64,000 nucleotides of DNA, taken from positions 142,263,450 to 142,327,449 of the forward strand of contig CP136063.1 of assembly GCA_032622095.1 (NCBI GenBank), written 5' to 3'. The notes below the pieces were generated by a model. It made no database searches. It saw nothing but the letters and a program-made list of their open reading frames with translations, and was not told the origin of the DNA. This document shows positions 34,766-46,399 of the stretch, in pieces. Source of the DNA: Siphonodentalium dalli. Its lineage: Eukaryota > Mollusca > Scaphopoda > Gadilida > Siphonodentaliidae. Position numbers and translations under genes: made by a program. The first letter of the stretch is position 1. Each line of letters opens with the position of its first letter.

Positions 34766-35848
34766 TACCATCTTGGCATCCACCCTATATCCATTTGATA
34801 TGTTTTATCATAATGGACCAGAATAGCCACATATTATGGTTCATCTCAGTTCCGTTTCAAAGTTCTGCCCATTTCCTTTCAGTAATATGGCAAGAATCAC
34901 AAAAGAGGTTCTCCGCAAATTTCCATACTGCAACTTTAAAATGAATTTGTCATGCCCCATACGGAACTGGGACAACATAATAGAACGTAGTTGTCAGTTA
35001 ATTAACTAACACGTATAATAACCAAGTGAGTCACAATTTACTACCTTGTCGGATAACGCAGAGAATAATGTTTGGGATATATGTAAAAAATTTACTTTTT
35101 ACAAATTTGGTTGCCATTTTGGAAGCCATCTTGAGCAATTTGGTCTATAAACACCGTAGTGTGACACATTTAAGATAGACCAAAACAATAAATACCTTTG
35201 ATACCAATGATAGTTGCATTTTACTTAAAACAATTGTCCAACCCTGAAAAGTGAATTTTTGCCGATATTTATGTCAAGTTTGTGAGAGAAAAATCCAATA
35301 TTTCTGGTGATGTCAGTGGTGACAATAGAAACAATGATACATGGTGCATCAGACATGTTAGTATTCAATGTATATAATACAGATTAGCCAGTTTTATATA
35401 TCAACCACAACTTGTAAGCCATTGCAGGACACCCTGGGTCAATATTTACCATTTTTCATATTTTCGGCGGCCATTTTGGAAATTTTATACACCAATTTCA
35501 TTCCCATTGAAGTAAAACATCCGTCCAATAAAATAAAGCACATAATTGTTTACATTCTATTAACAGCCTGTGTGGTTTGTTGTTAAAATGACGATCAAAA
35601 TCGTCTTGCCAAAAAAAATCGAAAATTTCACCCCTCTTTTTCGAATCCTCTTTCTGCATCTTTTACGGAACCCTCGTCAATGGCAATTGTCTTAAAATGA
35701 CGCTATAATATCATGATTGATGACTGTCTCAAAAACATTGCCATTTACTAATGATTAATGTGAAGAAAAATGGAAGATATGGTGAAATATTAATTAAATT
35801 TCCTATTTTCGTGCATATGACGTCATTTTTCGGCGGCCATTTTGAATT

Positions 35849-36179
35849 TTTTTTCGAAATTATTTGCCGTCATTTTGAAGAAGGACATCATACCAACAAA
35901 ATGGCATACATTTTGTCTGTGACTTTTGCTAACAACCGATCTATTACAACGATTAAATACAGCTGGTCGGAATTAGAGGAAATGGCGGCCATCTTGGATT
36001 CAAATGGCTCTAGCACCTAGTAGGGCCACCTTTATTTTTCGGTGAAATCCGGATTCTTTATCTGGATACCATAGGGAACAATAAAAATAAGGTTATTTGT
36101 AATCGGGGGGGGGGGGGGGGGGGGGGGGGGGGTGCAGGTGGACCTTATTGGCTCCCCGACTACTGTAACACACAAAGTT
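35849..36179. other. Unassigned sequence with a G28 homopolymer
   Basis: G run at 36105-36132. No gene was recognised. The length of the run is probably unreliable. Confidence 0.5.
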
Positions 36180-38000
36180 ATCCCCTCTCAAAGTTGAGAT
36201 TAATTGGACGAACTTGACATGTTCCTTCAGCATACCCTACAGTTCGCATCCTTGGAGTGGTGTGAAACACTCCAATAGGGTGATAGAAATAGGGTGATAA
36301 AATATAAATGGATAATAATCTTGCACGTACTTCAGACAATGTTTTCAGTGGAGTGGTATGGCCGATTTTAGGCAATGTTAGTAGAATGCTACATTCCTCC
36401 AGTTGGCCCAGCACCTGTATATGGACTTATCAGTTTCGCGCACCTGAACAAGTGCATAATATGTCTTTTTTAATCCAATTGTCACCAAAACTATATATCT
36501 TCGGTGTTACCTCTAGATGGGAGCTCTCGATTTTTAAAAACAATTTGCTAAAAAACATGGCCAACAGCACCCATCTTGGATTTCATAACTAAATTCATTG
36601 GCACACCCTGCAGCCCACATTTATTGGAGAATTAAATTGTTTTGAAAATTTACAGGCATGTTTGGGATAGCTCCAGATGGGAGCTATCAAATTTTAACGG
36701 TTTTCAATGAAAAACATGGCTGCCGAATGCCATCTTGAATGTTATTCTTTGCATGACTCAATCCTTTGGCACACCCTAGGCCAACAATTTTCATCTGATT
36801 GATACCAAACTTCACATGAATCTTTAGAGTGACCTCTAGATGGGTACTATCATATTTGAATGATTTTTTATTTGTAAAACATGGCTGTTGGCAGCCATCT
36901 TGGATGACTAAATTCTTCGGCACACCCTGCAGCCAATATTTTTCATCCGATTGATCTCAAGCTTCATATGTATCATCTATTGACAAAGTTTGACCTATTG
37001 CCAGGGTTGGCGACTGTCAGTCTGTCTGTGCACCATCAACAATTTCCTTCAGCAGACCCTACAGGCCACTTCCCCCATCCAATCATCACCATACTTAATA
37101 TGCAGCCCATATTTATTGGAGAATTTATTAGAATATTTACATTTTAAACTGGTTCGTAAATTTACAGGTATGTTTAGGATCGCGTCTAGATGGGAGTTAT
37201 TGAATTTGAAACATTTTTGATGAAAAACATGGTCATCAGCAGCCATCTTGCATTTTACATTTTGCATGACTAATTCCTTTTGCACACTCTGCATGCTACA
37301 TATATCATCCGATCATTACCAAACTTCATTTCGATCTTTGGGGTGATCACTAGATGGGAGCAATCAAATTTTTCCAAATTTCATTAAAAAACTTGGATTT
37401 TACTCTTTACATGACTAAATACTTCAGCACACACTACAGGCCAAATCCCTCATCAGATGGTCACCAAACATTTAATATGTGGATCTTCGGGGGTGACATC
37501 TAGATGGGAGCCATTTTTCGCAATTCAGTAAAAAATATGGTTGTCAGCTGCCATCTTGGATTTCACATTTTAATTCATCAGCACACTCTGCAGCCCACAT
37601 TTATTGGAGAAATGTTTTGAAAATTTACAGGTATATTTAGGATATCACCTCTGGATGGGAGCTATTGCATTTGAATGATTGGATCTTATATTTTACTCTT
37701 TGCATGACTACAATGTATATTCCTCGGCACACCCTACAGGCCACATCCCTATCATACCATTTACTTAATGTGGATCTTCGGCATTACCTCTAGATGGGAG
37801 CCATCAAATTTTTCGCAATTCGTTTTTTGAAATTTTACCAGCATGTTTAGGATCACCTGTAGAGGAAAGCTATGGTAGTTCAATGAAAAACATGGCAGCT
37901 TGCAGCAATCCTTGGATTTTACTTGTTGCATGACTAAACTCTTTGTTTCATGCCCTGCTGCCAAAATTTTTCATCCTTTGATCTCAAACGTTTTAAGGCT
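36180..38000 (+). repeat. ~168-bp degenerate tandem repeat family, block 2
   Basis: Same ordered words as block 1 (GCCATCTTGGATTT, ACACCCTGCAGCCCACATTT, CCTCTAGATGGGAGC). It ends ~200 bp before the penultimate CHID1 exon. Confidence 0.85.
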
Positions 38001-38206
38001 CTTTGGGTTGACCTCTGTATTACTTAAACAGTTCAATTTTCTGCATTCTTAATTGCTCCATCATTGACTATAATGCATGACATTATCTCCTCTCCAAGTT
38101 GTTTACTAATTTTGATGAATTTGTATGGAATCAAATGAAAATATTTCTGGTATTCGGCAAATCGTCAAATATTTTAATACAAAAACTGTCTTCTATTTCC
38201 TTTCAG

Positions 38207-38284
38207 ATTTATTGAATTACTCAAAAAGCAAAATCCCAAAATTCAATGGGATGGGACATCAGCTGAACACCATTTAAAATATAA
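38207..38284 (+). CDS. CHID1: CHID1-like gene, penultimate coding exon
   Basis: This is a 78-nt exon between a tttcag acceptor and a gtgagt donor. The last two bases of the previous exon (ag) plus its first base give Arg. It then reads FIELLKKQNPKIQWDGTSAE and HHLKY, and its last two bases (aa) join the next exon's g to give Lys. This corresponds to the CHID1 segment that follows VVG in the vertebrate protein, with the conserved pattern W-D-x-x-x-x-E-H. Both flanking introns are phase 2 and the exon length is divisible by three. It sits alone between introns of 24.7 and 14.8 kb. It is too short and repeat-embedded to stand out by length; its call rests on phase agreement on both sides plus the family match. 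Confidence 0.88.
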
Positions 38285-39169
38285 GTGAGTATAACTGATA
38301 ATTTTATAAGCCCAGTATGGGCTGTGCATGTATTCCTCTCATAATATCTTTTAAATGTATATTCCTGGGAGCATCCTGCAAACAAATGAAGAATAACACT
38401 CCTCATCAACTAGGGTATGGTTTTGTTACGTGGGATTATACACCCAGTAGAAATTCAAGTGGTAAAGATGCATTGTCATTAGATGCAGGAGAATAGTCAT
38501 AGAGCATATCCAAAATCTGCTCAAATCTGCTTTGTGGAAAAATTTTAGGCCCCTATGTTTCGGGCATTATTTTTTCCATTTGAATTTAAATTCAATTTAG
38601 GTATAGAATTGCAATTTGATTAGGCCAAATGATTCATTCGTGCAGACAATGAGCCACTGCACAATGTAAGAATTAATGGCTGACGATGTTCACATTTACA
38701 CTTTCCGACTTTTATGTGAGTCTTCAGAAGTATGTTCTTGGTGATATAAATATGGCATTTATGCATCAACAATCAATGTTATGCTGGCCCATAATTTGAA
38801 AATTGTCAGATATTAATGCACAATTTATTTAAGAGCTCATTTTGCCAAAAAATTGTATCGTTTGAATGGGAGATTGACTTCAAAAGCCTCAAATATGCAT
38901 GTGCTAATTTAATTCTCACTGACAGTTACTCTTTCTGCGATAATTACAAGACAAATTAGAATAGGCATGTTGGTTCTATGCATTTTGATATATGGTCTTG
39001 ATGCTGGAGTATACAATAAATCTACAAGAAGATAGTGGAGTTCATATAATGTGAATCGAATTGAAACTCTGACAACTTAAAATCGAAAATGATTTGGTTC
39101 AGGAGATTGCATCAAAAATTTAAATTTGAATCGAATAATCGCAGGGCCCTAGCTAATTGTCCCCCGAAA
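38285..39169. other. Unassigned intron sequence
   Basis: No gene was recognised. At ~39140 AATCGAATAATCGCAGGGCC resembles a hAT-type end (CAGGG), but no partner end was found. Confidence 0.35.
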
Positions 39170-40228
39170 TAAAATAGCCGGTGTCCGTCCGTCCATGCGT
39201 CGTACCGTCCGTCTGTCCGGGGTTTCCGGATGATAACTTTAGTTATGGTTATTAGATCAAAAGCAAATTTCATATGTGAGTGTATCAGACCAAAATACAG
39301 GTCAAGTTCGAATATGGGTTTGCTCTGCCCATTTTTGTGAGAGTTATGGCCCTTTTTTTACTTAGAATCTTGTAATTTTCTGGTTTCCGGATGATAACTT
39401 TAAGTTTGTGTGATCATATCTGAACCAAATTTGGTATGTGAGTTATCAGCCCTATATACAGGTCAAGTTCGAATATGGGTTTGCTCCGCCCATTTTTACC
39501 AGAGTTATGCCCCTTTTTCGACTTAGAATTTGACCGTCTGTTAACATTTTTGGTTTCCGACCGATAACTCCAGTTTGGATTATTTGATCTGAATCAAAGT
39601 TGGTATGTGTATTTCCCAGCTAAAGATACAGGCCAAGTTCGAATATGGGTTCCGTCCAATTATTTTTACATGAGTTACGGCCATTTTTCGACTTAGAATT
39701 TGACCGTCTGTTAACATTTTTGGTTTCCGACAGATAACTCCAGTTTGGATTATTTGATCTGAACCAAAGTTGGTATGTGTCTTTCTCCCAGCAAAACACA
39801 GGTCAAGTTCGCATTCGGGTTCCGCCCGCCAATTTTCACCAGAGTTATGTCCCTTTTTTACTTAGAATTTTTGCCAATTTGAGGTTTCCGGATGATAACT
39901 TTAGTAAATGTGTACTGAATGAAATTAAATTTGGTATGTAGGTTTACTAGCACTAAAGACAGGTTTTTATGCGCAAACAACGGTCGTATCAAGCCAATGC
40001 TTAGAGGCGGACATGAGGTCTACCGACCTTTTATTCGACTTAGAATCTCGTCAATTTCTGGTTTCCGGGTGATAACTTTAGTTTGTGTGATCATATCTGA
40101 ATCAAATTTAGTATGATAGTTTATCAGCCCAAAATACAGGTCAGATTCGAATATGGGTTTGCTCTGCCCATTTTTGAGAGAGTTATGCCCCTTTTTTTAC
40201 TTAGAATTTGACCGTCTGTTAACTTTTT
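39170..40228 (+). repeat. ~160-178 bp tandem repeats after a TCCG tract (TTTCCGGATGATAACTTT family)
   Basis: A TCCG/TCTG tract at 39185-39220 is followed by units starting TTTCCGGATGATAACTTT or TTTCCGACCGATAACTCC at about 39223, 39382, 39545, 39722, 39886 and 40060. Each carries CAGGTCAAGTTCGAATATGG and an AGTTATG-CCCTTTT end. The last ~650 bp recur at 43262-43920. Confidence 0.85.
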
Positions 40229-41160
40229 AGCTCACCTGAGACGAAGTCTCCGGTGGAGCTATAGTCATCACTCCTCGTCCGTCGTCCGTCCGTCTGTCCG
40301 TCTGTCCGTCTGTCCGTCTGTCCGTCTGTCTGTCCGTCCGTCAACTTTTTTTAAAAACATCTTCTCCTCTGAAACCATCATACCAAATTGGTTCATATTT
40401 GGTGTGGATGTTCCCTAGGTGACTCTCATTCAGATTTGTTCAAATGAGGTCACTGGGTCAAATAGTTGCGAAACCAGGGCCTTAATTCTATTCCTCCACA
40501 GTAATTCTTACAACAACTTCTTGTCCATAACCATTGTGCCGATTTAGCTAATATTTGGTATGGAGGGTCCTTGGTTGACTGGTGTTCAGATTTGTTCAAA
40601 TGAGGTCACCCGGTCAATTAGTTGAGAAACCAGGGCCATAACTCATAGTAATTCTTACAATGACTTCTTCCACAAAAATATTGGGCCGAATTAGCTTATA
40701 TTTGGTACTGAGGGACCTTGGGTGACTGGGAATCAGATTTGTTCAAATTGGGTCACTGGGTCAATTAGGGGCAGGGCCAGGGACATAACTCTAAAAACCA
40801 AAAAATTACATTTTTGCATTTTGATCATATTTGGGGTGGATGTTCCCTAGGTGACTGTCATTAATATTTGTTCAAATGAGGTCACTGTGTCAAACAGTTG
40901 CGAAACCAGGGCCATAACTATATTCCTCCTTGGTAATTCTTATAACGACTTCTTGTCAATAACCATTAAGCCGATTTAGTTTATATTTGGTATGTGGGGT
41001 CATTGAATGACTGGGGTTCAGATTTGTTCAAATGGGGTCACTGGGTCAAATAGTGGTGGAGCCAGGGCCATAATTCCCCAAAAAATAATAAAAAATTCAG
41101 GAACTCCTTGATCAATTTAACATACAAACAAAAAAATATCACCCCCCCACATGACCCAGA
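40229..41160 (+). repeat. AGCTCACCTGAG hairpin/TCCG dispersed repeat, copy 2
   Basis: Hairpin at 40229-40260, then a long TCCG/TCTG run, then several body units with GGTTCAGATTTGTTCAAATG and GGTCACTGGGTCAAAT. It is the longest copy in the window. Confidence 0.85.
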
Positions 41161-41319
41161 ACCCCACCCCCAACCAACAACATTCCACCCTATCTCATAT
41201 CCTAACTCACAGGTAAATAAAGTATATTTATTTAAATTCCCATTACAAGGCAACTCTCCTAAGAACTGATAGACATGGCAAGGCAGATAGATAGATAAAG
41301 ATTCTGCAGCCTTAGACAG

Positions 41320-43005
41320 AGTCCCCAGGGAGTGTATTCATGTCATCCATAATTTAAATGAGATTAATGGTGTTAGGAAGTTTCTGTATCCCTTAATTTG
41401 CAGAAGATAAAATTCATGATTGAGGTGCCCAATGGGTGAACATCACCAATTTCAACTGGGGAACTTCAATCTTATTCTAGGTCTTCCATAGCAGTTGAGG
41501 GCCTTATCAGAATGAGGTCCCCAGAGGGTGAATTTAGTGATACTAGCCCGCTGTGCAGGATAGCCTCACTAAATTCACCCTCTGGGTACCTCATTCTGCA
41601 AATAACAGACAGACTATTTCAAAGCTTGATTCAAGGCTAGCATCACCAAATTCACCATTTGGCGACCTCATTCTGCTTAGGCCTCATCTTCTGGGAAGTA
41701 TCTATAGTATCAAATTTACATTGTTGTTAGTTAAATTTCCCTTCTAGGAAGTTTCTATATCCCCTAATTTGCAGAAGATAAAATTCATAATTGAGGGGCC
41801 CAATGGGTGAACATCACCAACTTCAACTGGGGAAATTCAATTTTATTCTAGGTCTTCCATAGCAGTTGAGGACTTTATCAGAATGAGGTCCCCAGAGGGT
41901 GAATTTAGCGTCACTAAATTCACCCTCTGGGGACCTCACTCTGCAAATGACAGACACACTATCACACTATTTCAAGGCTTGTTGTATAATACATTGTGTT
42001 GCTTGAGGCCAGGCATACACAATGTAGGAACAGACACGCTTTTTGTGATGCTATCCGGCACAGCAGGCTAGCATCACCAAATTCACCCTCTGACGACCTC
42101 ATTCTGCTTAGGCCTCATCTTCTGGGAAGTATCTATAGTATCAAATTTACATTGTTGTTAGTTAAATTTCCCTTCTAGGAAGTTTCTATATCCCCTAATT
42201 TGCAGAAGATAAAATTCATAAATGAGGTGCCCAATGGGTGAATATCACCAACTTCAACTGGGGAACTTAATTTTTATCCTTATCAGATTTGTGAAAATGG
42301 GATCACAAAGTCAAATAAGGGCAGAGCAAGAGACTTAACTATTTCACTACATAGTAATTCTTAAAATATGTTTGCAAGAACTAGTTGGCTTATATAGAAT
42401 GGAATGTTCTTCCTTGACTGCAATTCAGATTTTTTTAATGGGGTCACCTGGTCAAATAGGGGCCAATCGAAGGACAGTTTCCCCTCTTAATATGCTTCCT
42501 TCACAAGGACCATCAGGTCTATTTGACTGATATTTATGATATGTATGAAGGGTTCTTTGGTGTCTGGGATTCAAATTTATTCAGATGGGGTCACCAGGTT
42601 AAAAGGGTGGGACCAGGGACATAACTATATGTCTCTATAGTAATTCTTAAAATGTCTTCTCAAGGGATTTTGGACTATTTAGCTTACATATAGTATGGAG
42701 GAATCAGGAAGATCCTTTATTGACTGAGATACAGATTTGTTAAAATGAGGTCAACCTGTCAAGAAATGGCAGTCTATGGGGAGTTAACACTTTGTGTCCA
42801 ATAAAATCATAGAAATACCAAATTCATTAAAACATCTACCTTGGAACCACCTGACTGATTGGTCTGACATACATGTATTGTGTTTTGGGTCCATGGATAA
42901 TTGGGCTTCAAACATGTTTAAATGGTTTTAGAAAAAGGCGCTTGTGAGATTGGAAATTTCCAACAATTGAGAAAGTTTGAGGTGTCGGTTGTGAAATTCC
43001 AACCT
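41320..43005 (+). repeat. Dispersed repeat block D, copy 2
   Basis: Aligns with 28380-30505 but lacks ~300 bp corresponding to 28440-28748. It continues past 43005 into CCAACCTAAGACTTGGGAGT, which is absent from copy 1 because the long inverted repeat begins there. Confidence 0.85.
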
Positions 43006-43261
43006 AAGACTTGGGAGTCTAGATCCCGGTCGGGAGGGGACTTGTTGAGCTGGAGGAGGGGGGGTGATCAGTAGTGTACAGTTGGCAATTTCAAGGTGGT
43101 TTTTTACCAAGCTACATACTTGAAGTCTCTCTAGCCACATATCCTGTTTAAATCTACTTCTTTTAAAGTGATTATGAAAAGTGCTCACTGTTTTGGTCTC
43201 CAGAGTCCCAGTCTTATCAGTCTTTGCAGTCTGGTGAACGACCCCACAGTCATTGACTGTC
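43006..43261. repeat. Block D extension
   Basis: Its first ~75 bp (to GTGTACAGTTG) match 62562-62655, including a G tract of different length. The rest is unassigned. Confidence 0.65.
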
Positions 43262-44045
43262 TTGTTTGGTTTCCGACCGATAACTCCAGTTTGGATTATT
43301 TGATCTGAACCAAAGTTGGTATGTGTATTTCCCAGCTAAAGATACAGGCCAAGTTCGAATATGGGTTCCGTCCAATTATTTTTACATGAGTTACGCCCCT
43401 TTTTCGACTTAGAATTTGACTGTCTGTTAACATTTTTGGTTTCCGACCGATAACTCCAGTTTGGATTATTTGATCTGAACCAAAGTTGGTATGTGTCTTT
43501 CTCCCAGCAAAACACAGGTCAAGTTCGAATTCGGGTTCCGCCCGCCAATTTTCACCAGAGTTATGTCCCTTTTTTACTTAGAATTTTTGCCAATTTGAGG
43601 TTTCCGGATGATAACTTTAGTAAATGTGTACTGAATGAAATTAAATTTGGTATGTAGGTTTACTAGCACTAAAGACAGGTTTTTATGCGCAAACAACGGT
43701 CATATCAAGCCGATGCTTAGAGGCGGACATGAGGTCTACCGACCTTTTATTCGACTTAGAATCTCGTCAATTTCTGGTTTCCGGGTGATAACTTTAGTTT
43801 GTGTGATCATTTCTGAATCAAATTTAGTATGGTAGTTTATCAGCCCAAAATACAGGTCAGATTCGAATATGGGTTTGCTCTGCCCATTTTTGAGAGAGTT
43901 ATGGTCCTTTTACGACTTAGAATCCTGTAAATTTCTGGTTTCCGGATGATAACTTTAGTTTGTGTGATAATATCTGAATCAAATTTGGTATATGAGTTTA
44001 TCAGCTCGAAATACAGATCAAATTCGAATATGGGAACGATCCACC
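43262..44045 (+). repeat. TTTCCGGATGATAACTTT family, second block
   Basis: Near-identical to 39545-40230 (offset about 3716), including the unusual stretch TTTTTATGCGCAAACAACGG. Confidence 0.85.
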
Positions 44046-44176
44046 CATTTTGTTCTGAAATTTAGTATCGGATTTAGGGTCCTTGTTATTTTTTGTTATT
44101 ATCAAATATTGCGTCCAACACGGTTGCCGATAGTCATTCATTCACAAAATTAGGCATGATATGATATCTATGTGCC

Positions 44177-44576
44177 TTAACCCTTTACCCAACAGAAGGG
44201 CCCTGTGCCAATGCATTCTCTTATATATGCGAGTCGACCATAGGTCGCCTCGCATATATAAGAGAATGCATTGGCTTAACACATTAAAAATTATAAAATT
44301 GTTAAAGTATGTAAGAAAAAATGTTTAAAAGTGTTAAATTTTTTTTTTTTTTAGGCCAATGCATTCTCTTATATATGCGAGGCGACCTATGGTCGACTCG
44401 CATATATAAGAGAATGCATTGGCACAGGGCATAACTGTAACTATCACAATGTGGTCAAGGAGCCGGTTCCAATGATATCCATATTTGTATGATTCTATTG
44501 AGACAGACCGAAGATATTTTAGGCTGTTGAAGCTTTATTTGGCCGGTTTTGGCCGGTTTGTTGGGTAAAGGGTTAA
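44177..44576. mobile_element. piggyBac-like MITE with two nested palindromes
   Basis: TTAA at 44177-44180 and 44573-44576 flanks 392 bp with 14-bp perfect ends CCCTTTACCCAACA. Inside, an ~80-bp palindrome (arms CCAATGCATTCTCTTATATA onward) at ~44197-44275 recurs inverted at ~44354-44433, separated by an AT-rich spacer. The inverted pair reads GCCCTGTGCCAATGC outward on both sides. There is no coding capacity. Confidence 0.85.
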
Positions 44577-45256
44577 TCGATGCATCGATATAGCACATTC
44601 CACAGTGAATTATTGCAATGTGTTTTACATGATTATTAGGCCATAGGGCATTGATTACCCACCCTCATTTAGCCGGAGGAAGCAATCCGAGCAGCTAATA
44701 AGTTGCATCAGGATTTATAGCATGCTGACAATATCCACCGACTCCTGACCGTGTTTTTGACATTTGATGTCAGGGAGCAGGATTCAAACGCATGACATTT
44801 ATAGCAACTTTAAAAATATATAAATGAAAGAAGTAGCTTGGATAACTGCCCGAAAATGAAAATACATATATGAGCAAAATACATATCTGTCTCTACATGT
44901 CTTTAAAATACATATCTCAATAAAACAGATCCATCTGAAGGATTTTATTGGTCACTGTCAACCAAGAAATAACAAATGATTTATGTCTCGCTACTCAGTT
45001 TGTGGTAGTCTCATCCACCATAATTATTATACATTGAATCTAAAGCAGAAGCTTAATTATTGCATGCATTATACTGGAATGGAACACAGCTTTCTTTCAG
45101 AAATTAGTTTGAGCTATTGCCATTGGTTGGCGTCCGTCATCCATCCATACATAAAAAATGTCCTATAGCACACCCTGCAGGTCACATCTCTCATCATCAT
45201 CATCAAACTTCATATGAATCTTCGGGTCGACCTCTAGCTGGGAGCCATTGATTTTT
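44577..45256. other. Mostly unassigned, with a ~168-bp family fragment at its right end
   Basis: No gene was recognised in 44577-45150. Bases ~45160-45256 belong to the 168-bp family (GCACACCCTGCAGGTCACAT, CCTCTAGCTGGGAGCC). Confidence 0.5.
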
Positions 45257-45930
45257 ATGTTTACCCATACCATAGTATGGTAAACATAGTGTCAATGTCC
45301 GGATTGACCACTCGTCGTTAGTCCGTCCGTCCGCGGTCTGTCTGTCCGTAGACACTATGCACATGGTGTGATAACTCGAACATTTTCTATCTGATTGGAA
45401 CCAAATTTTGAATATGAATTTCTCAGTACAAAAGACAGATCGAGTTCGAATATGGTTTTAACTGAGTTATGGCCCTTTTTCGAAAAATTATTCACTCTTA
45501 AAAAAAAAATTTAGATTGAATTCCTTGCTCAATTTAACAAACAAACAAAAAATAAATAAATAAAACCAAAAATAAAATAAAATATATTTTTTTTAAATAG
45601 TTAAAAAAAAGAGTTTTTTTTAAGTTAACAAAATTTGAAAAACTAACACCATTATAACTCTATAACTCTGCCAGGTACCCGAGTCACCACACCAAATTTG
45701 GTTTAAATCGGTCCAAATGCTTGTGTTATGTACTGGTAAATTTGTTTGGAGCGACATTAAACCCAATTCATCAATTCCATCCCATGCCTTTGGACTACTT
45801 AGCTATTGATATAAGGCTATATTATTTTCTGATGTCTCTTATGCCAATGTGTAGATAAAGAAAGCTATGGCATCTAATTTAAAAATAAGTTTTAACAATA
45901 CACATCACATGATATTAACAGTAGACTAGA
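45257..45930 (+). repeat. ATGTTTACCC hairpin/TCCG dispersed repeat, copy 2
   Basis: Hairpin at 45257-45287 identical to that at 14703-14733. The downstream sequence is parallel through CCCATGCCTTTGGACTACTT. Confidence 0.85.
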
Positions 45931-46374
45931 ACACCTGTGCTGCATTGCACAGCTGAGTATATCACTCTACAGATGGTCTGAGGTCATTATAAATGTTATT
46001 GGTTTAATAGAGATGCCAGCCTTCAACATAAACAATGCCCTGTGATTTGTTGACAGCTCTGCTATATAATTGTTGTTGACTGTTGTTGGTAGAATTTGAT
46101 ACATTATCATTGTAAACTTAAATTGGACTCTCTTAATCCAAGTATTCCATGTCCAGGTCACCTTTTCACATTTAACCCAAGGCTGTGGTGGTGCAGCATT
46201 ACAGATCCTGTACCAGTGCATTCTCTTATATAAAAGCGAGTGACCCATAAATTCAAATAATTTGTGTTATGTACATTTGTCTATAATAGTACATAACAGA
46301 ATACTCTATAATTCAGCATCAAAACTCTCATTTATGATTCCGATCATAGTAATTTACTATCACTAAGGGATGGG
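45931..46374. other. Unassigned sequence
   Basis: At ~46210 CAGTGCATTCTCTTATATAA matches an arm of the palindromes in the 44177-44576 element, so a decayed relative may lie here. No gene was recognised. Confidence 0.4.
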
Positions 46375-46399
46375 TTAACATTTGCCGATCGTGATCGGC
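46375..46399. mobile_element. Possible solitary TTAA-type transposon end
   Basis: TTAACATTTGCC is followed by the palindrome GCCGATCGTGATCGGC (46384-46399) and CTCTCGTTT. Nearly the same text is at 18058-18090 and at the equivalent place in units 2 and 3. TTAA next to a subterminal palindrome is the pattern of the three TTAA elements above. No partner end was found. Confidence 0.4.

Larger units (their letters stand above)
30500..35848. mobile_element. Long inverted-repeat (foldback) element, 5.35 kb
   Basis: The left arm starts AAATTCAAAATGGCCGCC at 30500 and the right arm ends with its reverse complement at 35848. Arms of about 2 kb correspond in order: ~1 kb of non-tandem sequence, then a 42-bp array (31545-32705 on the left, 33948-34765 inverted on the right). 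They converge on a centre occupied by a Harbinger-like insertion. The left end interrupts block D exactly where copies 2 and 3 continue CCAACCTAAGACTTGG. A decayed relative is at 890-4745. No transposase was seen and no target duplication was found. The 200-codon minus-strand frame at 31490-32092 is produced by the 42-bp array. Confidence 0.75.
13526..38206 (+). other. Phase-2 intron of CHID1-like gene, 24,681 bp
   Basis: Bounded by gtgag and tttcag. It is almost entirely repeats: an antisense Cys-motif ORF, a hairpin/TCCG repeat, the 76-bp minisatellite and 3.25-kb triplication, ~168-bp degenerate repeats, the 432-bp repeat block and the 5.35-kb inverted repeat. The size assumes correct assembly; the near-identical triplicated units are the main risk. 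Confidence 0.85.

Noticed and set aside
36105-36132. G28 run as a functional quadruplex or regulatory site
   Set aside because: Other G/C runs in the window vary in length between duplicates, so slippage or sequencing noise is the simpler reading.
45967-46248. 93-codon minus-strand frame
   Set aside because: It lies in unassigned sequence next to a decayed palindrome arm. No homology recognised and no splice signals in consistent phase.
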